Positions 11,745 to 22,906 of a stretch of DNA of 64,000 bases are shown piece by piece. A program made the translations under genes and the position numbers. How positions within the stretch are numbered: position 1 is the first letter of the stretch; every line of letters starts with the position of its first letter. The DNA is taken from NCBI GenBank assembly GCA_025435555.1, contig JAIWWG010000099.1, positions 43,377 to 107,376 of the forward strand, read 5' to 3'. Source of the stretch: Chytriomyces cf. hyalinus JEL632. Taxonomy: Eukaryota; Chytridiomycota; Chytridiomycetes; Chytridiales; Chytriomycetaceae. A model generated the notes under the pieces. The model was given only the letters and a program-made list of their open reading frames with translations. It did not search any database and had not been told where the DNA came from.

Positions 11745-14095
11745 ATGCTTGAGTTGGTTCTCCCTCAGCTTCTCGTTGCCGCCGCCGCCGCCGCCGCGAC
11801 GATTGCGTCCAGAGGAGATGTGGCTGCTGGTACCGTAAGCTGGTATGCGCAGACATCAAAAACACAAATAGCCTTCAACACATCGACTACTGCGACACTG
11901 CTGGATGTGCTTTCAAGCGACACAATCCGCGTACGAACCATCTTACATAACAGCGCCTTCGTGGAACCTCACGTAACGACACCGATGGTGGTCCCTAACG
12001 GCAGCGCATGCACGGACAAGCATTCGCAGCTTTTCCGCGTCAACCCCACGAACAGGGACCCGCAGCCATGCCAGTCTGTCGACAGCGTTTCTGTCTCCGA
12101 AACGCATGATGCCGTTATTATCGCCTTTGATAGAATGGAAATCCGCGTGTCGCTGTCTCCCATGCTTCTTCAGATTGCCGTTGACGGGGTTCCTGTCATG
12201 CAAGAAACCACGCCGTTGACCTTTCTCACAACTGGGCAAACTGTGCAGACAGTATCCCAGAAAGGCAGTGAACAATACTATGGAGGCGGGATGCAGAATG
12301 GCCGGTTCACTCACAAACAACAACGCATCCAAATCGAGCGGTCCGTCAACTGGGACACGCAAGGCTCGCCAAACGCAAGCCCGTTTTACGTATCGTGTCA
12401 GGGATACGCCGTGTTCAGAAACACGTTTGCGCCGGGCGTTTACGACTTTGGCGGTGATATTGTGAGTGCGACACACAATGAAACGCGCTTTGACGCGTTC
12501 TTCTTTCTGGCTCCCGAGCATGGAGTGAAGAAACTGATTGAAGCGTACACCCGTTTGACGGGCCGCCCCTTCTTGCCGCCAATGTACGGTCTCGAGATGG
12601 GCGACTCGGACTGTTACCTGCACAACGCCAACCGCGGCGAGAGGCAAACTCTGAAATGGAGCAAGCGAGTTGCTGATGGGTATGTCGATAATGACATGCC
12701 TGTGGGTTGGTTGCTCGTGAATGATGGCTATGGATGTGGGTACGAGTCGTTGCCAGAAACAGCAGACATGTTGAGTGCCAGGAATATGACGATGGGGTTG
12801 TGGACAGAGTCCAATTTGACGAACCAGCCCTTTGAGGTTTCGCAAGGAAAAGTGCGCGTGCGGAAGCTTGACGTTGCCTGGATTGGCGATGGGTACGAGT
12901 TTGCATTGACCGGGTGTGAGCAGGCGTATGAGGGCATTGAAGCGTTTAGCGATGCGAGAGGTTTCGTCTGGACCGTCGAAGGCTGGGCTGGAACTCAGCG
13001 TTGCGCTGTCATGTGGACCGGGGACCAAAAAGGGACATGGGAAAACGTCCGTTTCCATATCCCTACGCTGCAAGGCAGCGGCTTGTCAGGTCAAGCATGG
13101 ACGACGGGTGATATTGATGGGATTTGGCTTGGTAGCACGGAAACGTATGTGCGAGACTTGCAACACAAAGTGTTTGCCCCTGTTCTCATGAGCATGAGCG
13201 GTTGGGGTGAGGGCAACAGCTTTATTTTCATTCATGCAGTCGTCTCACAGAAAAGTCTTATGCAAACACAGCGCCGTATGACAAGCAACCATGGACGCAT
13301 GGAGAACCTTACACTTCAATCAATCGAAAATATCTGCGGCTGCGCGAATCCCTTCTTCCTTATTTGTATTCTTTTGCAGCGGAAGCACATCTCACTGGAA
13401 CACCACCCGTCCGACCGTTGCTGCTCGAGTACCCATCCGATCCCGTGACTCACACTACTGCCGTGCAATACCAGTTTCTTTTTGGTACGCAGTTCCTGGT
13501 AGCCCCCGTATATGATAACCAGACAGTACGGGACGGCATCTACTTTCCCGAAGGCACTTGGATCGATTACTGGAACGGCAATCGATACCATGGACCCATT
13601 ACAGTCGATGGATACGCTGCGCCTTTGGAAACACTCCCGCTTTTTGTGAAGGAAGGATCCATTATTCCCATGTGGCCTACCACCGTCAACTCCTTCAAAG
13701 AGCTGTTGCCAGACCAAGAAATCACCTTGGACGTGTTTCCACACCAAGAATCCGGTGTGACCCGGTTTCGTATGTATGAGGATGATAAAGTGACGCGCAA
13801 GCATCGGCAGGAAGAATATTCAATCCAAGAGTTTCGTCTTGAAACAACTTCTGCTTCCACCATTGTTGTTGACATTGGAAGCATTGCTGGTGAATATGAA
13901 GGTAAACCTGCTGCAAGGGGATACTGGCTTGCGCTTCATTTGGCCCCTGGGACAAGAGTTGTGAGAAGCAGTCACAGATTTGTTGTAACTGGTGAAGTGG
14001 TTAAAGCACGAGTGGAGAGATTGGCATGGCAGGAATCTGCGACGGTATCCTTTGAAATTGAGGCAGTGGTAGCTGCATTGTCTTACCAGGAGTGA
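11745..14095 (+). CDS. Secreted glycoside hydrolase family 31 enzyme
   Basis: Two exons (11745-13206 and 13251-14095, with a 44-nt intron in phase 1) give 768 residues. A signal peptide is likely: MLELVLPQLLVAAAAAAAT. GH31 enzymes mostly cleave alpha-glucosidic bonds by a retaining mechanism. The nucleophile should be Asp376 in KLDVAW, and the acid/base Asp427 in WTGDQ. Other family landmarks are GLWTESNL, FHIPTLQGSGLSGQAWTTGDIDG, and the C-terminal LPLFVKEGSIIPM strand of the domain after the barrel. The nucleophile reads LDVAWIG rather than the more common DMNE form, which I associate with a bacterial-type GH31 subgroup. Substrate is uncertain; alpha-glucosidase or transglucosidase activity is the default guess. 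Confidence 0.9.
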
Positions 14096-14182
14096 TGGGA
14101 GGCGGGCAAGATTTAAACGAAGCGCATGAATGAGTAAATGGAACGTGTCAAACAGCAAAAGCAATTTACACTTAAAAAAAAA

Positions 14183-16381
14183 ATGAGCGAAGAGACGCCC
14201 ATCGTGGAAGCAGCGGCGAATGCAACCGCGTCCTTCGGAAGCACGATCGTGCGCACGTTTAGCGAGGATCTTCCGCTGTTTGTCATCTACCTCGTGAGCG
14301 ACCCGCTGAAGGCGCTTCAGATGTCCCACATGGTCGTGCTGCTTGTACTGCTGCCCGCCCTTGTGCTGTGGGTGCAGGGCCAGATGGCTACAATCCGCAA
14401 GGCCAGGAGCATCGATGTGAGTGTTTTACGCTTCTCTTTCTGTTTTGTTCATACCCTCCATATTTCTTTTATTGTGCCTGTGTATCCGGGTGAACTAACG
14501 GTTTCTCGCATGATCTCCAGCGCGATGCATTCATCGAAGAAGATGCGCCCTCTCCCGAGGACATTGCCAAGATGGAAAATGAGGCAAAAAAGTCCCCACA
14601 GAACAGCGCCGTGTGGCAGATTGGTGTGTCCGCAAAGGCCGTTGCCGTATCGGAGGAAGCCTCGTTACTCGGCTTCAACTTTGCCCGCTCCCCGACTGCC
14701 GCTCACCCGGCTGCGCGGGAGATCTCGGACACTATCCTGCTCGTCATGATCAAGCCGTTCGAGGGAGCCCCCCGCAGACCCGCCGTTGTTGCGTTCTTGC
14801 CCTCGCGTGTGTGCTCTCCAGCTGTTGTGGCGGAAGTTGCGAAACGAATCATGCAGGTGCTGCCTGATACTCGTGTCACGACCATGGAGGAGATTCAGGA
14901 CGAGATGCCGAAGATTGTGGAGAAGAGGAAGGCTGAAATTGCAAGCAACCCTGCGTTGGCGGCTCCCTCAGTTGTTCAGCAATCGCAACAGGCCGCTGCT
15001 GCCGCTGCCGCTCAAACTGCGGCTGCGGCGGGCGAGAAGCCAGTTCAGCCAAAGCTTCCCATGAACCCGACCCCTTGCCGTGGCTGTTTTGTTTGCAAGA
15101 AGGAAATTGAATCTAAAATCAAGCAGTGCAGTGCATGCAAGAGTGTCATTTACTGCTCGGCGGACTGTGCAGTATGTGGACTTACTTGCACTGCGCATCT
15201 GGTCGAACTCAATTAACCCTTTTCTTCGCGGCACACAGACAAAAGACTGGCCCAACCATAAAATCATGTGTGGCATCTACAAGGCCAACATGCAGCGACT
15301 TACGGACGAAAACCTCAACAACTTCCCCTTCACCTGGTACACGAGCGAAAAACGCCTCGACAACTACAACCAAGTCCCCTTCCTTGTCGAAAATGAACTG
15401 CACAATGTGGGTGTATACCGTCGTCTTTGTCAATGCTTCCAACAGTTGCAATGGGGTGAGCTCTCTGGTGAGCTTGCCGTTCAGATGGAAGCGGACGCTG
15501 TAAAGGATGATGAAAAGAAACGTTTCTTGCTCACTGGATTGCCTCTGGAACTTTTCCCATTGGGTCGACCTCCGAAAGCGGGTGTTTCGCCTGAAAGCAT
15601 TGCATCTTGGGAGGACTGGTACAAGGCCTACAACTTGCCTCTCACCAGCCCTGTGGCTCTCGTTTTTGAAATGCCCCTCACTGTTTGGTATTTGATCAAA
15701 AAGTATGCCCCCACAAGAACTGTGAATGGTAAATGCAAATGTCGCTATCTTGAAATGTCTTCATCCTCTGATGCTTCCCTTCATTTTACGTGAAACCACC
15801 TTTTAGGCCGCCGCCAACTTACTCTTCATCTTCTCGGTCCCGAGCGCGAAGCGGATCTTGTTCACATTTTCACATATATGCTTCCATTGCTTCCAAATAC
15901 GGACATCATCCTGCACATGGTTGGTCCAACCGTCTCCAAACGTTTGCGCCCCGAACACACAGCCTACTCCTTCACCTCTGGAACCAGCACTTTGAACGTC
16001 ACCCTCACAAGCGCCGAATACAGCTCTGTACACTATGACTCATCCTACTTTGGCAGCGTCAACAAAAAGACACAAGGAGCCACTCCACCCGATCTTGTCA
16101 TCATTCTGAATGGTGGAGTGTTCCAATACCAGACATTTGCGCCAACCATCAAGTTGTTGATGGACAAGGGAGCACGAATTGTGTTTACGGAGCCAATTGA
16201 GACCAGTGCAGTTGTGATGGGCAAGCAGTTTGAAGGAATGAAATGGAGCTTGACTGCGCCAATTGAAGTGAACCCGTTCAGGCAGCCCGTGTTTCAATGG
16301 AAGAAGGAAGTCAATTTGCCGGGATGGAGCAACGGATTCATTACTGGTGCGGGTAAACTTGAAGGAGTCGCACAAGAGTAA
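14183..16381 (+). CDS. MYND zinc-finger protein with MSS51-like C-terminal domain
   Basis: Four exons (14183-14416, 14521-15171, 15239-15728, 15807-16381) give 649 residues. An in-frame ATG at 14138 exists, but 14183 directly follows the A-run typical of starts here. An N-terminal hydrophobic helix (MVVLLVLLPALVLWVQ) is followed by an Ala/Gln-rich linker and a MYND finger whose exons join as CSADCATKDWPNHKIMC. MYND fingers bind zinc and mediate protein contacts. The last 330 residues carry TLHLLGPEREADL and resemble the C-terminal domain of MSS51/ZMYND17. In yeast, MSS51 is a translational activator of COX1. Here the membrane helix and the finger position differ, so a mitochondrial role is only possible. 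It reads convergently with the ANKRD39-like gene. Confidence 0.82.
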
Positions 16382-16547
16382 ACGGTATGGGAAAGAAGGG
16401 CGAGCGATGAGTGGGTTATTTCTTTTGGCTGAGATAAGCTTGTTGGATGGGTTTTTTTGTTGGGATAAGGAAGAGTGTTGGGTGTGGGGAGTGTGGAAAA
16501 TAGCCATCTGGAATGAATGGAATGTAGTGAATGAATGAAAACTATGG

Positions 16548-17009
16548 TCACTTCTTTTGGGTTTTCGGTTGCTTGAAGAACGTCCAATCGGAAGGAGTCT
16601 TGCTCTGTGCGATAAAGAACGCCACATCCCTGCCCTCACCATCCACCAAACCCAAATCAGCGCCTTTCTCCAACAAGATCCTTGCCACATCCACATGACC
16701 ACCCATAACTGCCCGCATCAGTGGCGTAGTCTGCAAGCCACAGGTACGGGAATTGACGTTTGCACCACACCCAATCAGAAGCGCCACAACCTTCTCATGA
16801 CCCCCGCGTGCGGCGTAGTGCAGCGGCGCGTACCCAGCGGCGTCAACAACGTTGGGACCCTTGGACGCCACGAGCTGGGCCACGCGCGCTGCATTGCCCG
16901 ATGCCGCAGCGGCATGTATGGAACGGGAAAAGTCCATCTCGTCCATGTTCTGGTGGAGTGACGCGTTGCGGGTGTTGACAGCACAGGTGCACGACTGTCC
17001 GTGTGCCAT
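16548..17009 (-). CDS. ANKRD39: ANKRD39-like ankyrin repeat protein
   Basis: A single-exon minus-strand gene of 153 residues. A short Cys-containing start (MAHGQSCTCAVN) leads to MDEMDFSRSIHAAAASGN, which matches the EMDFERGIWSAA opening of animal ANKRD39. About three ankyrin repeats follow: DAAGYAPLHYAARGGHEKV, then QTTPLMRAVMGGHVDVARIL, then a degenerate one with DGEGRDVAFFIAQ. The C-terminus is basic (KQPKTQKK). Ankyrin repeats bind other proteins. ANKRD39 has no settled function, but its presence outside animals would fit a flagellated relative. The start codon lies 30 bp from that of the divergent CCCH-SMR gene. Confidence 0.75.
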   Translation of the reverse strand: MAHGQSCTCAVNTRNASLHQNMDEMDFSRSIHAAAASGNAARVAQLVASKGPNVVDAAGYAPLHYAARGGHEKVVALLIGCGANVNSRTCGLQTTPLMRAVMGGHVDVARILLEKGADLGLVDGEGRDVAFFIAQSKTPSDWTFFKQPKTQKK

Positions 17010-17039
17010 TTTTGCAATAAATATAAAATTGGAGTTAAA
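17010..17039. promoter_or_regulatory. 30-bp bidirectional start-to-start interval (ANKRD39-like/CCCH-SMR)
   Basis: Thirty bases separate the two divergent start codons. The interval contains GCAATAAATATAAAA, an A/T-rich TATA-like core close to the one between GPN2 and SFT2. If both starts are right, at least one transcript must have an almost absent leader or start within its neighbour. Confidence 0.5.
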
Positions 17040-18341
17040 ATGCAAGAGTTTGCCCGCATTGACGACTTCCTTGCCAACGATGGCGCCGACAGCGATAACG
17101 GCGATGAAGAAAGCGGAATCAAACATCCGTTCGAATGCGACGCGACTTGGCCGCAATCCGACGAAGAAGACTTTGATTTCGAGAACCCGAACGACGAAAG
17201 TCTCTTTCCACTCGGCCTCGACTTTGCGGACTTGGACGCGCAACTGGAGAAAGTCGGGTACAACTTACAACTGCTCAACTTGAACTGGGGCAGCAGCGAG
17301 TCCAGAGCACCTGCTCGAGCATACTCGTCCGAAGCATCTCATACACAGCAGTCGTCGATGTCCCAAACAATTTGCCGCCATCTTCTTTCAGGCGGCTGCT
17401 ACAGGTCGGACTGTTGGTTCAGCCACGACCTGTCAAATACGGTCTGCAAATACTTTTTGCAAGGGTTCTGCTCAAACGGCGACGAGTGCCCGTTTCTGCA
17501 TGACACACATCGCATTGTATCTTCCGTCTACGATTCAGTTCACCCGGATATGCCTCAGCAAAATGATGATAATGATGGAACGCATCAAGACTTTGACCCA
17601 TCCACATTTCCATCCTTATCCGTCATGGACGCCAAAACAACTGCGAAATTCGATTTTTGGGGCCCCACTTTGGCATTTAACGAAGTCTTGAAACGCGAAG
17701 CTCCGACTTTATCTGACGCTGCACGAAAAGAATATACCGGCGACGGCGGTTTCGCCAAAACCGTGGCAAAAGGAACTGCAGCGCGGTACTTTGACGACAG
17801 CCAGGAAGGCCGCAAAGTAAAACTATCAGGAGTTAAGTGGCTGGGCACGGGTGGGGACATGAATTCACTGTACAAGAAGCATCGTAAAGAAGCCGGTGAA
17901 GCGGCCGTTGAACGAAATCGAATGTTTCAACGCGCCGCGGAAGCATATCGAAGCGGAAATATGGCGGCCGCAAAGACATTTTCTCAAGAAGGTCATCGAT
18001 TAGATGGGATCGTCAGTCAGTACAACGCGAAAGCTAGTAGTGACATTTTTCAAACTCGAAATGCGTCCTCTGCAGTTTCAGACACTGAACGAATGCTGGA
18101 TTTACACGGGCTGCATGGGAATGAAGCCATCTATTTTCTAGACGAGTGTTTGGCTCGTTTAAAGAAGGAGCGATTTGTGGGTGTTGTCAGCGTTGTCACG
18201 GGAACTGGGCACCACTCTCAAAGCTCCATCGCGAAAATTGCACCTCTTATTCGAGATTACCTGAGAAAGCAAGGTTTACGATATAAGGAAGCAACGCTTG
18301 AAGATGGCCGAGGAGGCTTATTTGTCCTGAACCTGTCATGA
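17040..18341 (+). CDS. CCCH zinc-finger and SMR-domain protein
   Basis: A single-exon gene of 433 residues. The N-terminus is acidic. Two CCCH fingers follow at about residues 115-160: CRHLLSGGCYRSDCWFSH and CKYFLQGFCSNGDECPFLH, spaced C-x7-C-x4/5-C-x3-H. A DUF1771 helix comes next (LYKKHRKEAGEAAVERNR, then AYRSGNMAAAKTFSQEGH). The C-terminal SMR domain has MLDLHGLHGNEA and VVTGTGHHS, the LDLHG and TGxG motifs of the family. This order is known in fungal and animal proteins thought to act in RNA binding, with SMR domains acting as nucleases in some no-go decay factors such as Cue2. The start at 17040 was chosen because the upstream in-frame ATG (17001) would lie inside the divergent gene. Confidence 0.88.
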   Translation: MQEFARIDDFLANDGADSDNGDEESGIKHPFECDATWPQSDEEDFDFENPNDESLFPLGLDFADLDAQLEKVGYNLQLLNLNWGSSESRAPARAYSSEASHTQQSSMSQTICRHLLSGGCYRSDCWFSHDLSNTVCKYFLQGFCSNGDECPFLHDTHRIVSSVYDSVHPDMPQQNDDNDGTHQDFDPSTFPSLSVMDAKTTAKFDFWGPTLAFNEVLKREAPTLSDAARKEYTGDGGFAKTVAKGTAARYFDDSQEGRKVKLSGVKWLGTGGDMNSLYKKHRKEAGEAAVERNRMFQRAAEAYRSGNMAAAKTFSQEGHRLDGIVSQYNAKASSDIFQTRNASSAVSDTERMLDLHGLHGNEAIYFLDECLARLKKERFVGVVSVVTGTGHHSQSSIAKIAPLIRDYLRKQGLRYKEATLEDGRGGLFVLNLS

Positions 18342-18450
18342 CAACCCAACTCCGCACCATACCGCCATTTATTTTCCGTCTCTAAATAAAGTACTCTCAT
18401 TCTCATCCATATCAGTACACTTGCTCACACGCAAAGAGTTCAAGCAGTTT

Positions 18451-20903
18451 TTATTTTTTAAATGCTTCAAGCAGACCGCTTACCGTGAGGCCCAGACCAC
18501 CAGCTAGAACCAGTACCGGCCCAATCATTTTCGCGCCAAAACCCATATGCCTCACCTTCATAAGACGAAGTCCGCCATACGTAAGAGCAGCAACTCCGGC
18601 GCTTACAATGACGCCAGGAGTAATGGACCAGTCCGAATTCTCACCCCCATCACGCTTGCTGTTTGCCTTTGCGTTTTCATTATCCGTAACGTCTTCAGTC
18701 TTTGGGATTTGAAAAGTGTCGGGCACACTGAGAACGGTTCCATCGTCGCCTTCCAGCTTCGATGCCTCATCAGCATCAAGATTGACCATTTTCCCACCTA
18801 CGTTCACAAGTTTAGGAGCTCGTCGTCTTTTGACTACGACTCCTTTGCCAAGCTTAACGACCTTCTCCTCTGATGCAACACCACCGTCTTCTAGATCGAG
18901 ATAGCTTTTCTCCAAAGTTGAAGCTGCATCGGGTTCGTCACCACCGATGACACTCAGCAACTTCCCTTCCAAAAAGAATTTCCCAGTTCGAACAATCTCA
19001 ACTTCGACCCATCGCCCCAATAACCTCTCATCTTTCGGTACAAGTATTTGTCGATATAACTTGTCGTGCCCAACATAGAACTTGCCGTCGCTGCTCAATT
19101 CAGTGACGAGCGCTTTCGTCACCAAACCTTCAAGCCCTTCATTCGGTTGATGCTCGTTGAAAAGTTGCGAAACAATCCGACTTCGTGCCTTCACTAATTC
19201 ACTCGGTAGACGTGGAAGAAGTGCTGCAGGTGTACCAGGGCGGCTATAGAACTGGCTAATATGAAGCACAGTGAAGGTATGTTCTCGAAGGAGTTCCATA
19301 GTTTCCTGAAAGTCTTCGTCCGTTTCGGTTGGGAATCCGCAGATAATATCGGTTGCGACGGTGCATCCGTTGGGTGTTACGCGGTCTCGTAGGGTGGTGA
19401 CAATTTGGGAGAAATCAGCGACAGTATATTGACGACGCATTGCATCAAGAACGTTGTTTGAGCCGGATTGAACTGGCACATGGAGGAAAGAGAATACGCG
19501 AGGATGCGACAGGATTTTCACCATTTCGTCCAGATGCTCAAGAATGTAAGGTGGATTTGTCTATCATCGCCGTCGGCCCGTTAAACTTCTGACATTCAGA
19601 GACTGGGGTAAAGGAATAACTGACCATTCCAACTCTCAACATGGTGCCACTGTCGTTGTAGCGTTCTAGAATGGCGACAATTCCCCAAAGAAGCTCTACA
19701 ATGCTTACGCCAATATCGCGACCATAAGCACCGGTATCTTCGCTCGTCAGCCAAATTTCCTTGACGCCTTCCTGAATTACAGCTTCAACGCGGTCCCAAA
19801 TCTCTTGCGGTGAGTAGGATCTGCATGTCGAGACTCGTGTGAGTAAATTAACCCGTCTACTGATGTCAAACTCACCCCAGATCACCACGAGCATGTTTTG
19901 TTTTGCAGTACGTGCATTGATTCAGACATCCCTGTGTCGAAAGTGACTGATTTAGCCGACCTAATTGTGATAATGAAAATGCAAAGGGCACGAACCGTAT
20001 TGATGGGAATAATTTCAACGTATGGGTTTCTCCTGACTTTCGGCAAGTCCAACTTGGCACCGCCTGCTTTACGCTTTTTCACAACAACATAGTCGCCGTC
20101 TGCTCCACTTTCTGTCCCTTCTCTTTCGACTTCGACTTTTTTCTCCCTTGTCAACCGAATGACGTTTCCTTTGAGCGTTTCTTCAACAACTTCCACCACA
20201 CGATCAATTTGCTGCACTCCGACCACAGACAGATTATCCCATTCTCTCCCCTTCCCTTTTCCTCGTCCGATACTGCCCCCCACCGTTCCAGACGCTTGGG
20301 GAACACAGCCTGCAACCACAACCTATCCCAGCATTCAAATGGTGAGCGGCGCGTGCATCGTAATGAACAGCAGTACCTTTTTTCCAGCCCCTTGACCTCG
20401 CTTAATGTCGTTGATGAAAGAAAGCTCCGACGGGCCTTTGACTGTGCAAGAATTCAGCAGCCACAAGTCCGCATCCTCCTTCTTCGCATCCTCAAATACA
20501 ACAGAGTACCCATGTGACGATAAAAGTCCAGCCATGTATTCGCCATCTATGCAATATCGTCAATTTCAATCCGTTTCGATTCAATCGCAACGGAGCATAT
20601 CTCACCAGAGACATTGTGCCCGCATCCCCAAGTTTTCACCCACACCTTTGCTTGCCCCGGCAAGAACAAGTCCGATTCGGTTTGATTGCTGTCCGCATTC
20701 GCATTCACATTTTGCACAGGGGTTTCCTCTCTTTTGCTGTGACTCAGGGTGACTGCTCCACCGATTCGGTCGTCATCGGCGTCTTGGATAGCGGTTGCGG
20801 CTTCGAACGAGACTGCCAAATCTTCGAGGTCTTCTTCGTCGCCGTTGCATTCGGGCCTTCCGTCATATCCGTCTCCCCACAACGATGTTGCTTGGTTGTC
20901 CAT
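18451..20903 (-). CDS. CDKAL1: CDKAL1-type tRNA methylthiotransferase (radical SAM)
   Basis: The gene starts at [12 protein letters not shown] (20903) and ends at 18451 after LEAFKK. CDKAL1 adds a methylthio group to threonylcarbamoyl-A37 of lysine tRNA. All three cysteines of the N-terminal cluster domain are visible: [18 protein letters not shown] and [10 protein letters not shown]. The radical-SAM cluster motif is [18 protein letters not shown] (CxxxCxxC), followed by [16 protein letters not shown] and [18 protein letters not shown]-like region is next ([20 protein letters not shown]). The tail has two hydrophobic helices ([16 protein letters not shown] and [19 protein letters not shown]), fitting an ER-membrane anchor as in animal CDKAL1. 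There are at least five introns, and the residues between the CTYC exon and [11 protein letters not shown] join cleanly. Confidence 0.9.
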
Positions 20904-21209
20904 GTTTTTTTTTTCTTTTTTCAAGCTTGACGTTTGGAAACTCAGTGGAAAAAGTGAACTGCCCTTCACACTTGTTGACACTGGCCCAATAAAACGCGCA
21001 CATTTTCTTTGGAGGAAGGGACTGTGGAACTCATTTTACAGGGAAGCCGAACGGACAAGCTGCGTATTTTACGAAGCATTCACGGCATGTGCCACCGCGT
21101 CAGGCAACTGCATAACGACCATCCCGCTTTGATCCGGGGATGGACGAGCGAAGCATTACCGACTGGCAACGAAAAGAGATGATTGTTCATCCAGACAGGA
21201 AAGTATAAA
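20904..21209. promoter_or_regulatory. Divergent promoter region, CDKAL1 / threonine aldolase
   Basis: The two genes diverge from this 306-bp interval. It has a T-run just upstream of the CDKAL1 start and AAGTATAAA directly before the aldolase ATG. No binding site was recognised. Confidence 0.4.
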
Positions 21210-22846
21210 ATGCTTTCACGCTTTTCCGTGCCCAATTTTATAAAACGCAGACTTATGACATCCGGATCCGCACCTGTTGCCGCCGGGGCCACGTCCATGT
21301 ACGCTGCTTCGGGAAAGAGCATGACTGCCACCGCGGTCATCGCTGATCTTCGCAGCGACACGGGTGAGACAACTTGTCGCATGAAGTTCAACAAACTGCA
21401 TCCTGACTGTGTCCGTCCCTCAAGTTACCACACCCACGCCGGAGATGAGACGCGTTATGGCTGAAGCGATTGTGGGGGACGATGTGTACCAGGTTTGTTT
21501 GATTTTTTGATCCGATGGTTGGTCCGGATTCCACTTCAAAAATCCGTTCTTAACCCGCAAACTCGGCGAGTAGGAAGATACAACAATCCAAGAACTCGAG
21601 TCTTTGGGTGCGACTCTTTCTGGCCACGAAGCGGCCTTGTTTTGCGCAACTGGAACGATGACAAATCAGGTATGTCCCAAGCTTGTGCAATTATCCCAAA
21701 AAAGTTCAATCAGTGCGACAGATTGGCATCCGCACTCTTTTAGTCGCCCCTCCGTACTCCATTCTTGCAGATGCCCGCTCGCATATTTTCAACTACGAGG
21801 CCAGCGGAGTTGCCCACCACAGTCAGGCGCTGATCATCCCCGTCCCTCCTGCTCCCGGCTTTTCGCACTTAACTGTGGAGGAGATTGAGAAGCGCATGAT
21901 CATTGATGACGATATACATCATGCGCCTACTCGAGTTATTTGTTTGGAAAACACGCTTGGAGGAGAGGTGGGCGTTGAAAGATTTCTTGGCAAGCGTCGA
22001 CCCATCTCAGATATTTTTTTCTTGCTTGCAGATCTTCCCTTTGAGCGAACTTGAAAAGATTTCCGAGATGGCCAAGAAGCACGGAATCAAAATGCATCTT
22101 GATGGGGCACGGCTGTGGAACGCGAGTGCTGCAACTGGTGTCGACATGAAGACTTACTGCCAGCTTTTCGATACGGTGAGAATATTGAGTTTTGACCGTT
22201 CCTTTCATGGTAGGAGGTTTTCTGATTTTGAAACTTTATCGTGTATAACAGGTCTCACTGTGCCTGTCGAAAGGACTTGGGGCACCGATTGGATCGTTGC
22301 TCGTAGGATCTCATGCTACCATTAAAAGGGCCAGACATTTTCGCAAAATGTTTGGTGGGGGGTAAGATGACTGCACACTGCGATTCATTTGGCGCAAACC
22401 AAAAAATGGTTTCATTATTCTTCATATTCAGGTGGCGACAAGGTGGAATTTTGGCCGCTGCAGGTTTGACTTGACCTTTTGATGATTTCTTACCCTCACT
22501 GTTTGATACCTGGAGAACCATTTATTTATGCTCAGGCATTCACGTAATCAAACACCATTTCCCACGTTTGAAAGAAGACCACGCGACGGCAAAGTTGCTC
22601 GCGGAGAAACTCACATCGTACGGGTTCAAAGTAACTCGAAAAATTGAAACCAACATGATTTGGTTTGATTCGAGTTCTGTTGGGGTGACGGGTGATGAGC
22701 TACAGGCAGCGCTTGCATCCAAAGGAGTGCGTGTGTTTGGGGGTTCGGGTGGGGAACAGCGCTGGGTTGTTCACCACCAAGTGACTGGGGAGTGCGTCGA
22801 AGCGGTTGGGGAAGCGCTGGCCAACCTGTTTGAGCAGCGAAAGTGA
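21210..22846 (+). CDS. GLY1: Low-specificity L-threonine aldolase
   Basis: This PLP enzyme splits L-threonine (or allo-threonine) into glycine and acetaldehyde. A 40-residue, Arg/Ser/Ala-rich leader ([20 protein letters not shown]) may be a mitochondrial targeting sequence. The conserved core starts [20 protein letters not shown], then [16 protein letters not shown]. Next come [32 protein letters not shown] and [17 protein letters not shown] (PLP-contacting Asp/Ala). The Schiff-base lysine is in [19 protein letters not shown]. Seven exons were followed through six small introns, with the last joining AAAG to GCATTCACG. The stop is at 22844-22846. The start at 21210 gives the only leader in frame. 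Confidence 0.9.
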
Positions 22847-22906
22847 GGTTCTGAATAAATACAGATGCGTCCTGGTGGAGTTTTTTTTTTTATTTAATTT
22901 TTTTCA

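Noticed and set aside
11943-13073. 376-codon minus-strand frame opposite the GH31 gene
   Set aside because: It mirrors the GH31 exon, has shadow-like composition rich in His/Arg, and matches no family.
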